From the NCBI GenBank assembly GCA_905250125.1, contig CAJNOL010000262.1, positions 115,416 to 179,415 of the forward strand: DNA of 64,000 bases, read 5' to 3'. Shown here piece by piece: positions 1-11,372 of the stretch. This DNA is from Rotaria sordida (Eukaryota > Rotifera > Eurotatoria > Philodinida > Philodinidae). The position numbers and the translations under genes were made by a program. The notes below the pieces were generated by a model. That model ran no database searches and was not told where the DNA came from. It saw nothing but the letters and a program-made list of their open reading frames with translations. Position 1 is the stretch's first letter; every line of letters begins with the position of its first letter.

Positions 1-400
1 CTTCAATATGAATTGGTAATGATGGTTCTGAATTTCATATTATGGCAAATGTTACAAGATTTTTCTTTTTGTATTATTAAGAGAAATCGTATCAAAGTAA
101 CTGTCTTTAACTAAAATTTGATAAAATGCATTTATTATTTTGCTCTACTAAAGATGACGTTTACAACCTTTTCAAGTATCATACTGGGTGATCGTCAACA
201 AGGGCCGTATTTCAGAATTTCATTCGTCAGCTCCACTTATCGTCGTGGACTTTCATCTGCATATATTTCGCGATAAGAAATCAACAGACTTATTGTGACA
301 TTTATTGGTATAAGAAAAAAGTTACACCATAGGCGTACTTCTATCAATATTCTTTGTATTTATATAATTTCTTATTTCTGTTCGATATTGATCAGTAAAA
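1..400. other. Non-coding flank upstream of LRR gene
   Basis: AT-rich sequence with no supportable ORF. It holds the presumed promoter of the LRR gene that starts at 401, but I see no distinctive promoter motif. Confidence 0.5.
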
Positions 401-1667
401 ATGTATGTGCTTCATTTTTTTCTTTTTACATTTGCATCGTTTGTCAACATAATAGGTACTAGTCTTGTAAAAAAACTTGTTTCCACTGAAAGAATGCAAT
501 AATCTATTCTCTGTAGAGACGATCAACTTAAATTCACAATTACGCTACGAAGCGTGCATCGCAACTGTTGATTGTTCATGGTTACAGTCGGATCTTGATG
601 TGATTAATCTGCTGCCTTTTAACTGGTCTCCTGAACATTCACAATATACAACCGATGCTGACGACCGTGTAATCACTTTGTCAATCGTACATGAAGATAA
701 AATTCCGTTGATCACTTACTGTTTGAGAAATTTAAATTCGTTATATATCAACGAGAGCAACATTGACCGCTTGCCGCGTGAAATACAGTTTCTCTCGAAT
801 CTTAGTTATATTGATCTGTATCACAATGAAAATCTTACACACGTGGCAGATGAAATTGGAGAGTTGACTGAGTTAAGAAGTCTTCGTATCTCGAAGAACA
901 CAAAGCTAATGCATCTACCTCCCGAGATTGGCAACCTGATCAATCTCAGAGACTTGATCGTCACGTATGGTAGCCTAGAAGATGTTCCAAGCTCAATAGG
1001 CCACCTTCAAAATTTGGAATCACTCGACGTCAGTGGTAACCGTCTTGCTGGATTACCGCATAATCTGAGAGGACTTACTTCTGTATATTCGCTAAAACTT
1101 AACCACAATCCTATCATGTCATCACTACAAGAGATAACTACGCTTACCAATCTGCGTCAACTATATATGGTGGGCTGTGGATTGAAAGAAATTCCTTTAG
1201 TGATTACCAATATGATCATGCTAGAAAGCATTGATCTTGGTGCCAATGAACTCACATCTATTTCCTACAATATCGCAAAATTGACGAATCTGCATTCGCT
1301 TTATATAGGTGGGAATCGTTTCACCAGCATACCCAGAGAATTGACATTACTAAAAAATTTGACAACATTGCGTATGGACGGTAATAGTCTCATTGATATC
1401 AGTACCGTTGGTTCGTTGAAACAAATTCGATATCTATATTTTAATCGCAATCAAATCACGTCCGTTCCATCTGATATAGGAAAACTCAATAAGACACTGG
1501 AGTATTTGTACTTGAATGACAACAAATTAACTAGTTTGCCGAAGGAATTGACCGAAATGAGTCAACTCAAAACGTTGAATATAAGCAATAATGAGTTCTC
1601 AACCACTACGTTAGAATCAATCAAAGACATGTTTGCTACCAACAGTTGGACACGAGTTTACTACTGA
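401..1667 (+). CDS. Secreted leucine-rich-repeat protein
   Basis: Two exons, 401-455 and 517-1667, are joined across a 61-nt GT-AG intron with a pyrimidine-rich end (CTCTGTAG). The summed length is 1206 nt, giving 401 aa. I chose the ATG at 401 because it follows AAAA and opens a hydrophobic signal peptide (MYVLHFFLFTFASFVNII). The long reading frame downstream lacks an ATG of its own. After a short N-terminal region with two Cys come about eleven LRRs of roughly 23 residues, of the xLPxxIxxLxxLxxLxxxxN type, running nearly to the C-terminus. There is no TM anchor after the signal peptide, so it is probably secreted. LRR proteins of this class bind proteins; the ligand is unknown. The alternative is that the intron call is wrong and the N-terminus differs. 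Confidence 0.82.
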
Positions 1668-1756
1668 AACATAAACGAATGAACGCTAAAATTCTGCCAT
1701 TTTAGATAGAAATTTAATTCTAAGAATTATAATTTTACTAATCAATCTTTTTTCCA

Positions 1757-1762
1757 AATAAA
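1757..1762 (+). terminator. Candidate polyadenylation signal (AATAAA)
   Basis: A canonical AATAAA lies 90 nt after the stop of the LRR gene, a normal distance for a metazoan poly(A) signal. In AT-rich DNA the motif is also common by chance. Confidence 0.4.
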
Positions 1763-2039
1763 GCAACAGAAATCAGAGTTCATAAACTCATACTGATCTT
1801 CTCTATCATATGCAAGTAAATGCATAAGTCTCGAAAAATTACACAGATTATTAAGTAGTATTTCAATTCGAATCTTGAATTATTTCGATCCTCTCAGAGC
1901 AAAGGTCGAAACGATGTGGGACAAGCAACAACTAAATCCTCCAAATTTTCTCATATGAAAAGTTTATAATGAAATTATCTGTTTTGAGAACGTGTATTCA
2001 TAATATACCCATGTAAAAATAAACAGGTATTTAACGAAA

Positions 2040-2920
2040 TTTAACAAAGAAAATTTCATGAACTTTCGTTATATTCCGAAAACTCGTGTAAACGCATTAG
2101 ATTTTTCACGCATGATTGTCATTTTAACTATAACTAATTCATTAATATCTTACCATGTTAAATATCGTTAAATTTGGTATTCATTTCCATGTGTTAAACA
2201 TATTAACGCATTTTCATGAATTTCTGTATTTTTCACGAAACTTAACTGATTGATTCTCGTTAAATCTAGTAACTGTTTTCATGAGTGAAATATTTTAACA
2301 AGTTTTAATAAAGATTTTAATTGTTAATGAACGTTATTTAATTATCTATCATTCAATCTACTAATCGTTTTCATGTGTGCAATATTAATGATTTTTTTGT
2401 GTAACATATTTGTTTATGCGCATTACACAAAAATCATCTTGAAAGACTTATATTTACGAAATATCAAATGTGTCTGTGAACTAAATCAATTCAGATATCA
2501 AAAGCTTTTTATCAGATTAAGCAGAACTCTCCTTTAGAGAAATCTCAACTTTGTATTAATCGCTAGCAAAACCATTTGAATTAATCCTAGGCAAAGATGA
2601 TCCTCTTTCATTTTTTTCTTTAAAATTTACTATGGGTTTTATATCTAAAGGAATGTAATTCTGTACTTCGTACATCATCATTTCTGCTCCACATGATAAA
2701 AAAAAAGTTTAGCGAAATAACTGCTCCAATTAAGACCAAAAGTTGCCTTAAAAGGCAAATTAATGAAGTTTCACGAAGAAAATTTTCAAGAATTTTTGTT
2801 AGATTTGGAAAATTCGTTTTAATGCGTTAGATTTTTCACGTTTTTTTCACGCGTGCTTGTCATTGTAATGGTAACTAACTCATTATATATTGTTAAATGC
2901 TGCATTCATTCTCACACTCG
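2040..2920. repeat. Degenerate direct repeat pair in AT-rich intergenic DNA
   Basis: A segment at about 2040-2200 and another at about 2755-2920 align in the same orientation. Both contain CGTTAGATTTTTCACG-like and GTAACTAACTCATTA-like stretches, and the second has an extra TTTTTTTCACG. Between them lie shorter motifs of the form TTTTCATG(A/T)GTG. This looks like an old, decayed repeat family. I see no ORF between 1668 and 3024. Confidence 0.5.
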
Positions 2921-3024
2921 AGCTACATGCCACCTGTATACGTATGTAAGCTGATATACTAAGTTAAGAGGAAGGAGAATAATTAAATTATATTAGTTCG
3001 TGTAATCTGTCTTTCCATAGTTCA

Positions 3025-3640
3025 AATTAATGAATATATTACTCCTCAGGATTTTTCATACATTGTTATTCACCGCCAATATGATGAAATTTCTTGAATA
3101 ATCAATATCTTGCTAAGTTTTACTTGTCTGAGGAGAAAAATTCAGCTAATCAAATTCAATATTGGATGTACTTTCTAATAAGATACTTAAGATAACATTA
3201 TTATCACTAAAAATATTTCATAATTGATAGTGAAACAAATCAAGGAGTACAATATTTTTTTTTACTTTGTCAATATCCCTGATTTAAATTAGTAATAGTC
3301 TTATCATTTCTGTTAACTATGAAATACATTTCTAGTACATACAAGAATGCAAAATTGTGGCAAGTAAAGCCACAAATAATTTCAATTTCGAGATATCGAC
3401 AAAATAAAGAAATATATTGTACTTCCTCGTTGATTTTGCTACCTGCTACGAAATATTTATAGTGATAACAATGATTTCTGAAGCATCTTATTAGAAAGTA
3501 CATTCAATATTGAATTGATTAGCTGGACTTTTCTCTTCAGACGAGTGAAACTAAGCAAGATATTGATTCTTGAAAGAAGTTCATCATACTTGCAGTAAAT
3601 AAGAATGTATGAAAAATTCTGAAGGATAACATATTAATCA
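3025..3640. repeat. Imperfect foldback palindrome (~615 bp)
   Basis: The left half reads as the approximate reverse complement of the right half almost to the centre at about 3330. Landmark pairs are GATTTTTCATACATT (left) with AATGTATGAAAAATTC (right), and TACTTTCTAATAAGAT with ATCTTATTAGAAAGTA. Identity looks like roughly 75-80%. It resembles an old foldback/MITE-type element; the short ORF inside it is a by-product. Confidence 0.75.
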
Positions 3641-5196
3641 GCTTTCGTATTTAACACGTTTTCATGATCAAAATTGTAACATTTTTAATCGTTAAATTAG
3701 CAAAAATTTTTACATGAGACGACCGTCACTTTATCACATTATGATCGACAAACAATTGAATCATAGTCGAATAAGGATTCATCTTCTATATCACCGTTTG
3801 GAAGATAAGAAATCAAAATAATATCCACATTAACTGTTATTGTGTTCCAATTCAACTATGAATCATGTACTCGTCTCGTTGTTTACAATTTAAGATTGAT
3901 ACTGGATATCTATCAAAATAATATCGTGAATATTTGAACACCTTTAAAGTCTCTCTCTCTCTTTGTAAGTTCATCTTACTTTTTTGTACAGAGAAACAAT
4001 CACGTTCAAGAATTAGAGTATTATAGCCAATCAAGGATCTACATCCTGTCTCGAATGAAGAATTCATATGATTTGAGGTTAATTTCCCCTATTTAATCTA
4101 ATCTGAAGAGCAGTTGATCATTATTTTATGATGATTTACTCAACTTGACAACAATGAAATCACTTATTTTTTCAGTGTTATTGTCTCTCAACAACATTAT
4201 TGTTGGTGGAAGAACGGAAAGTGTGAGATTGGTTTACGTTGTTAGGATAAAAATATGACTTATTCAATATGGTGCTCAATCATCAATCATACAAATCAAT
4301 GCATTGAAACTATGCTAAATAAAAATCACTAGTTAAGCCATCACTATGATTACGAGTGATTTGTGAGAAGTGGCTCTAGACCAGAGTTGTCGATACTGTT
4401 GATTTTACCAGAAATCTACTGATTTATCAATTTTTCTTCTAGTAAAAATTCTACTTGATTCAAGAGCTAAATTCTCAAAGCCTTGCTTCTGAATCTTTAT
4501 TTTTTTGTAAGATCTCTTCGTATTTTACATTTTCTTCCAAATTTTCTTCTATTCTAGCAACATTTCAAATCAGTAAAAAAGAAAAGAATGCGACAAAAAC
4601 TATCGCGAGGTTTAACGGACACATTGACCAATAGAAAGTGCGGAAAGGTTCCTCGAACGTGTAATAAAACAGAATGAAAATTAATGACTAAAAAACAAAC
4701 AATCTCACTTTGAATACAACTCCTTTCTCTTTTTACATTTTTCAAGGACTAAATCATCCTATGTTGCAAATTAAAGCTGTAACATAAAATGACGAGGAAG
4801 AATGTTAGTTTTTTCAAAGCTTCGAAAAAACAGAATCTTCTTTATAATAGAGAGACGTTTTAGCCAGAAGAGAATTGAAAATCTATTCGTCATAAATCAT
4901 ATACTACATTACGTTACTATTGATCAAGAAATATTCATTTGGAACCAAAATAAAACTACAAGCATAATAGTAATACAAATACATGAATCATATTCGGATA
5001 AACATGAAGAAAAAAATAATAACTCTTAAACATTTTCTTAGCATAGATATTGGACAAGACATGAGATCGATTAGAAGTTTTTTGTTCCATGAATAAAAAC
5101 AATTGTTTCATTTTGTGATGAGTTGAAAATTTTTCATCTAATGTATTAATTTAGTTTTATTAAAGATAATGAATAAATAAAAGCTAATGATAATGT
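3641..5196. other. Intergenic, no supported gene
   Basis: AT-rich DNA with a short CT microsatellite near 3950. Small ORFs near 3852, 4554 and 4802 have low-complexity composition and no recognisable motif, so I do not call them. Confidence 0.5.
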
Positions 5197-6021
5197 TTAA
5201 TTTTCAACAATACCATCATTAGTGTTAGCTGCCATTGTATTGACGAACATATTCGTGGGCTTTTTATATTTTTCCAATTCTTTTCTTCGACCTTGAAAAT
5301 CTTTAATAATATATTTTTCTGCTTCTTGTCGTAACCATAGTTTACTTGCATGATGTTTCATTATTTTCCTTAGAACGATCACACTCACGACTATTCCAAT
5401 GAACAAGCCAATAACAGCACATATTAATACAATAGCTACCACACTGGTAAACAATCCATTTGGGTTAAAACTGCTACTTCGAGAAGAATTCCTACTGCCA
5501 TTACTACGACTATTCGTATTACTTGCGCTAGCACAAAAAAAGATAATTACAGAAATAAAACCCACAATCGCTAGTAATATTATAAAAGCGCTCAAATAAT
5601 AAACCTTAAATCCATTAATTGAGTGTGAAAATAGGTTTTTTATATTCTCATCTTTCTTGTCAATAGTCTTCAATAAAAATGCTAAGCCAAGAATAACTGA
5701 TTGAACCAATAAAATAATTGCTGTTGAATCACGAATAACAAAGATATGATACTTCAAAAGTCTTTCTCGTTCAGCCTTTGGATCGCTTAGAACAGTTTCG
5801 ATGATGTATTCGAATTGACATACATCACAAAACTTGAAACTTTTTCCACCTACATTTTCTGATCGCCAATCATTTAAACATTTTCTATGAATATAAGCTG
5901 AACCACCACTACATAAACATGGACTAATTATATCATTAGGATTATCATTATCCAAACATATTCGACATTGTTTTAATTGATTGTTTGCAACTGTCAGATC
6001 ATCTTGGCTTTCTAACGACAT
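5197..6021 (-). CDS. MARCH-type membrane RING-CH E3 ubiquitin ligase
   Basis: A single-exon 274-aa protein. Residues 19-68 form a RINGv (C4HC3) zinc finger: C19, C22, C35, C37, H45, C48, C65 and C68, with the diagnostic Trp (W52) between H-x2-C and the last C-x2-C. Three hydrophobic segments follow, at about 95-117, 138-163 and 188-217, separated by a Ser/Asn-rich loop. This is more TM segments than the usual two of many MARCH proteins. The C-terminal tail is basic and probably cytosolic. Family knowledge: MARCH ligases ubiquitinate membrane proteins in the endocytic and secretory pathways. The substrate here cannot be predicted. The ATG at 6021 gives a complete finger. Confidence 0.85.
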   Translation of the reverse strand: MSLESQDDLTVANNQLKQCRICLDNDNPNDIISPCLCSGGSAYIHRKCLNDWRSENVGGKSFKFCDVCQFEYIIETVLSDPKAERERLLKYHIFVIRDSTAIILLVQSVILGLAFLLKTIDKKDENIKNLFSHSINGFKVYYLSAFIILLAIVGFISVIIFFCASASNTNSRSNGSRNSSRSSSFNPNGLFTSVVAIVLICAVIGLFIGIVVSVIVLRKIMKHHASKLWLRQEAEKYIIKDFQGRRKELEKYKKPTNMFVNTMAANTNDGIVEN

Positions 6022-6154
6022 GATTGAATTCCACTAAAATGCTAAAATACATTGAGAAAATTTTGAAATATTACAATAAGTTCTGTGGAAACCAGTGCTG
6101 CCACCTTTTGAAGTCCGAAAAGCAAAAACACAGCAGAAAATATGTTTATGATGT

Positions 6155-6772
6155 GAAACTAACGGGTAGCTCGCAATAAAAGAGGATCTCAATATTTTAT
6201 TAACATCTTAAGCGTTATCTTATCGCTCACGCTTTATTTTTTTATCAAAAGATTCGCCGTCTGCTTCTGCACAAACTACATATTTCTTTCTCTTTCGACA
6301 TCACCACGATTTAAAAACAGCACTACATACAATTTTCAAAATCTCTTTTTTTTTCAAATTTTTCCGAAAACATACAGTCTTTAGATTAGTCTTATTATCA
6401 TTGATTGTACCATATTCTTTATCCAGAAATAAAATAAATTGTCTCTGGTACGTTGATTAAAATGAACCAATTTATCTCTTGATTCGCGAACAAATTATAC
6501 CCAAAGTAACAGGATTAATTAAGAAACTGGAGATTTTGGAAAAAAATTGAAAAAAAATGAAGACTTTGAAAGTTGTGTGTAATGCTTGTTTTAAATCATG
6601 ATGATGTTGAAAGAGAGATAAGTATTTTTTTTGCAGCGAAACATACCAATTTCTGCAGAATCAGACAATGAATCTTTCGATAAAAAAATAAAGCATAAGC
6701 GATAAGATAACGCTTAAGATGTTAACAAAATATTGAGATCCTCTTTTATTACGAGCTATCCGTTAGTTTTAA
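6155..6772. repeat. Foldback palindrome (~620 bp) upstream of the MARCH gene
   Basis: The outer ~85 bp of each arm look more than 90% complementary: AACGGGTAGCTCGCAATAAA on the left against TTATTACGAGCTATCCGTT on the right. Recognisable but weaker complementarity continues inward, with the centre near 6460. The conserved block AAGCGTTATCTTATCGCT occurs in both arms. It probably represents a non-autonomous foldback element. It begins about 130 bp upstream of the MARCH start codon. Confidence 0.85.
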
Positions 6773-7130
6773 ATTTTAGTTTCAATATACTAATGATTCG
6801 CATTGTATGGCATCACGAAACACAACTAATTAACAAATACATAGAATCATTGAACATGGTTTCTTTTTAAGGAGTATTCTTCATTTGATTTAAGAGCTTT
6901 TAACAAATCTTTTTTACCTAATAAATATTTATCCATTACAGTATATGATAAAGAGAAATTCAAAATAATTGTTGATTAAATCATAGCATTTAAAATTTTT
7001 TTATTTCTTATTGTTCATAGGATTACCAATGTTAGCTTTTTATTAGCAATGTTCGGAAAACTGTTGATAACGAACGATAAATGTTAGTTGAGACGGATTA
7101 AATTTATATTCTTTTAAAGATCATTAATAT

Positions 7131-7520
7131 TCGACGACTTTGAACCATTCTCTGTTGAAGATAGCTCAATTCAATTTCTATTTTCTGGTTTAACTTCCAA
7201 TGACATAATTATTACTTCAGCAACTACCACTGCTTTCTGAATACCTTCTTCGCTAGTCGAGCTGTTATTATCATCTAGAGCTGTTTTTTTTTCTGTTCCT
7301 TTCCTCTCACTAATCATGTTAATTATTCACGAATGACTATGAATTTATCTGGTCTATACAAAAATGGACCAGTATTTATATTTTTAACATAATAAAATAC
7401 ATGAGAGAGTAAGTCTACAGTAATGCCACAAGATTTAAAATAGTTTATGGTTGCCAAACACGCTCCAGTTGAGCTGGAAAACATATTAAAGGCATCAACA
7501 CTTTTCTTAGCATGTATCAA
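7131..7520 (-). pseudogene. Possible decayed gene, unknown family
   Basis: On the minus strand a 65-codon frame (7520-7323) ends in ...GPFLYRPDKFIVIRE. A second frame then opens within a few bases (7318 leftwards). It starts MISERKGTEKKT, continues with an acidic, Ser-rich stretch, and is broken by a TGA after PENRN. The two frames read like one decayed C-terminal region joined by a frameshift. I do not recognise the family. It may also be chance ORFs in AT-rich DNA. Confidence 0.25.
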
Positions 7521-7869
7521 TTCTCTCTAACATTTACATCTGAGATACGAAATTGAACAAGAAGATTCTCAATAATATGAAAATTGCTCTACGGATATTT
7601 TACACAAATGTTGACTAGTTTCTCTATCTTAGAATCATTTTTCAATATCACCACGTAAGAATTTATTGTTCGCTTAATAATGACACATGATGTTTATTCG
7701 AGTGGTACAGGAGATATTTCGAAACTACTATAGTGACGGTGGTGACTTCTTTTTCAAGGAGATTGTAAAATTGCATAAATTTGCATTTGATTTGCATGTC
7801 TATAAGTTAAATTTTGGAATCATAGTGAATCTGATAGATTTAATTCAACTGTACTAATTTAGCACAGCT

Positions 7870-8793
7870 ATGGAGGAGATTTTCAAAGAGTTTCTCGAAA
7901 ACCATCGCGTCAACGGTAGGTTTCCAATCGTTATAGACATCTCTGGTATATATCTATTACAAAATATATTATTGTCATCAATGTAACATTTGAATAATAA
8001 TATTGACATTTTTCTGTTAATATTTCATATTGTCAAAATTGTGTATATTCTATAACAAATTATTGCAACATCCAGTGGAATTTGATTGCATTTTATACCT
8101 ATTTAATGTGTAAGGTATTGTATAAATGCAGGTAGTATAATGCTCTATAACATATTCAGTACATCAATGATGTTGCTCTTGTCAAAAATCAGTTTGAAAC
8201 TTTTTTAAAATCATCAACTATTATATCGTATTCATAGTCTACATAATACTAACAATTAAATTTGAAGTTAAAATTATTTAATTATTAAGATAATGAAGAT
8301 GTTATTAAATTTTCCTATCAATCGCGGGATCAATCATATTTCTATTATCAGATGCATATATTGTTAAACTTTTTAAATTTATCATTTATTTTAAATGAAC
8401 ATATCGATTATTAGAATATTTATTAATATCAGTTGTGTATATGAATGATCAACACATTGAATATTGAAGTATGTTAACATGGAGTTAATTTGACTCATCG
8501 TTATTAATCAAAGATTAGGATATTCATCAAATGAAAAAAAATGAGAGAAATGTTTTTATTTGATAGCATTTCTCTTTATCTTATAAATCTAATGAATAAA
8601 TTTTATTTTCCATTTCTAGATTTAACAAAATTTTTAAACACAATTAATCAAATAAAGACTTACGGACATATTCGAATTAATTGGTCAAAACGATAATTTA
8701 ATTGATCAAATCAATAAAAAGAAATACGTAGATGAAAATGAGTTGCTTAGAAATTTTTGTGATTCTGCTGTCAGATTAACAATGAATAAGTGA
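7870..8793 (+). pseudogene. Scattered exon-like pieces of an unidentified gene
   Basis: Three coding-like pieces lie in order on the plus strand. A start ATG near 7870 opens MEEIFKEFLENHRVN and meets a GTAGGT donor. A piece follows a CAG acceptor near 8160 and reads YINDVALVKNQFETFLKSS. A last piece near 8660-8791 includes FELIGQNDNLIDQINKKKY and ends NK-stop. I could not join the pieces in frame without a stop, so this is either a decayed gene or one with exons I missed. The family is not recognised. Confidence 0.28.
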
Positions 8794-9453
8794 GACTAGT
8801 CGATATTATTAGTGCATCTACTAATCTTACGTCATAGCACAAAATGAAGTGAGGGTGTGGCTGTGGCCGTAGACATCTACATACACTGACAACTTTTGGA
8901 TCTCTAGCCCCCTGAAGATATCGAAAAAATTTTTCGAAAGTGGCTGAAACTATCAAGTCAGCTACGACGATCACGAATATCGCAGTCGCAAATCTCATAA
9001 ATTTGATGGTGAAGTACAAGTCAAGTAATTTTTAACGCTCTGTTCAAATATACCATTGAATGATACATAAAGGCTGAGAAGAAGTCCAAAACTACGCAGT
9101 ACTCTTCACTCACATCGAAATTATTTCTCGAAGTAGCAATGTATTTTTCTGCAGAACAATCAATCACGTCCAACTCTCCTATTCATCTTTCGAGTAGTAT
9201 TTTTCTGAAAGTATTATGCATTGTTCCATTTGTATGTTGCTGTGCAAAGAAATACAAGTAATGGCTTTCAATACAAAAACTATGCAGCCTTCTATTAATT
9301 TAAAAAACAAAATTATAAAGTGTTCTGTTTCAACATGTTGATTGCACATGGTAGATGCTTCTCGAAACATTTGCAGTCATAAAAAGTTTGTTTGTGAATA
9401 GGAATCAGATGTGTGTATTACAACATAAAAATGCATTCTCTGTCTTTTGAAAC
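8794..9453. other. Intergenic with a short telomere-like tract
   Basis: GAGGGTGTGGCTGTGG occurs at about 8850-8866, a weak member of the GT-rich family seen elsewhere in the window. No supportable gene. Confidence 0.4.
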
Positions 9454-10667
9454 ATGAATCATTATTTTCAAACGATCATCTTTGCGCTCATCATATTGCC
9501 AATATCTGTTCGATCAATTATTCTTGTACCTCCACAAAATATTAGAGTAACGTATAGCATCCAATGTTATTCGAGCAATACTCCCATAATACACAATGAT
9601 TATCAACTATGTGCTTTTCGCGTCTATCGTACTAGTGACAGATTGAATCAACCAATTGAGTACACAATACGTGATGGTATTTGGTATACGAATACATTTC
9701 GACAATTAGTCAAGCGTTGCCACGGATTTTCACCAACATCTGATATTGGCACTGGCACATGTCCGCCGTTGCCTTATGAAACTTTTCAGAACATGACAAT
9801 CTGTATTTGTGCGAAAAATCTTTGTAATATTGATTTGGCTACTTGTATGAGTTGGAACCGTAATAGTTCTTCCTTTCCACCACTGACACCTGTTCTGAGA
9901 GATTTGTCGAATCCTGTAGCCTGTTCTGAAATAGAACATCCATTACCGTTACCGAAGCTATGTACAGAACATCTATGGATTAACACTTTAAATTGCATGA
10001 ATTACATTAGGAACAACAGTGTACTTTGCAGTATTGGTATAAGAAACGGTGTGATCACTCAAGAGACACTAGTTGCCGATAATTACGAACGAGTTTTGAT
10101 CGAACAATACCGTGAAGCAGGCCTTCGCGGTAATGCTCTTAAGGTTAACTTCACGGAAAATTTTATGTTCTTTGCAAGCATCAATCTCTTTCCTGTAAAC
10201 GCGATCTGTTTCTGCAACACATTCCCGTATTGTAATGCAAATAGCAGAACATGTCAATCAATGACACTCGAAAGTACAACTATAGTACCCATCACATCCA
10301 ATAACTCAACAGCCGAAATCATTACAATCTCGACCGCTATTAACTATATCGATATGGTCTCTCCGGTAAACCTATTATCTTTGACAACTGCAACAACAAA
10401 ATCCAAAGAAATCTTTGTTACACAAGTTGCTAATACACAAAGTAGGCTATCGTTCAATGGTATTTTCAGATCATTTGATTATTGTTTGTATTCGATCTAG
10501 TTTCAAAACCAAAACGAGGCAAAACAAGTTTCGGACTTGCGACCACGATTGGTATCATTTGTGGTATTAGTTTCTTGGCTTTGATCATCATTATTAGGAT
10601 CGTCAGATTTCAAATGTACCGCCTCGATAGTCGTGGTATTTACAAACTTGTACCTCACGAAGCATAA
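9454..10667 (+). CDS. Secreted/type I membrane protein with Ly6-like Cys-rich domains
   Basis: Two exons, 9454-10441 and 10501-10667, flank a 59-nt intron; an alternative donor 18 nt downstream also keeps frame. The product is 384 aa. An N-terminal signal peptide (YFQTIIFALIILPISVRS) is followed by two Cys-rich segments. Each ends in a C-x-C-x(4-5)-CN signature: CICAKNLCN near residue 120 and CFCNTFPYCN near 255. That pattern matches the end of three-finger (Ly6/uPAR) domains. A Ser/Thr-rich stalk and a TM helix (IGIICGISFLALIIIIRIV) precede a short basic tail ending KLVPHEA. The TM segment lies entirely in exon 2, which supports the splice. It is probably a cell-surface protein; the ligand is unknown. 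The broken gene at 16129-16957 looks related. Confidence 0.72.
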
Positions 10668-11372
10668 ATTATTGCATTATGAAGCAAAGTTTATTCGAAC
10701 TCCGAAAAAGAGATATTTGCTTGATTTTTTTCTCATATAAGATTTGCATTAGACTAATTTCAACCATTAACGTCTACTTCATGGTAACTTTTATTTCTCC
10801 TATGAAAACTTTCAATATGTTCCTATTTCATAAATTCATATAACATACTATTGAGACTCGACAAAATGCAAGAAGCCACTGTTAGGAAACCCTGTTCCAC
10901 TTGATTTTACCTACTGATAAATTTATCTGACCAGCATGGGTGTGCATGCGTTTGCGTGTGAGAACCAGATCCATATCCTAGTGCTGAAAGCTTTTCGAAT
11001 AGAAGGCATTGAAGTGATATCAGTTGCCATATAATTGTTTTTGGATATTGCAACGGTTTTTCTAAGATCAATAAGAATTATGTTCTCGCACAGCATAAAT
11101 CAACTTGATCAACAATGTTTTGTTCTATGTTGTATATACTCTCTAAAACTAGCTCTTTCAAACAAACAAAACAAGTACATCACAATCAAATACACTGTAA
11201 CGATGCTCGATGAACAAAATTTTTACTTAGATGATTGAAAAAGTTTCAAATTTTACCACATCAAACTAATCTACACATATTTTTTAGTAGATTTCTCTGA
11301 TTAAAAAGTAACTACTACAAGCATTGTAATTTTATTATTATTATTATTATTATTATATAGTATAATGTAGTT
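10668..11372. other. Intergenic; ATT microsatellite and weak telomere-like tract
   Basis: A GT-rich tract (ATGGGTGTGCATGCGTTTGC) lies near 10936 and an (ATT)n run lies at 11331-11354. No gene is supported; the 67-codon ORF at 11035 shows no family motif. Confidence 0.45.

Noticed and set aside
3270-3503. 77-codon minus-strand ORF
   Set aside because: Lies in the centre of a foldback palindrome and has no motif.
8771-9019. 82-codon minus ORF with a hydrophobic start
   Set aside because: Runs through a telomere-like tract, has no acceptable context, and its C-terminus is low quality.
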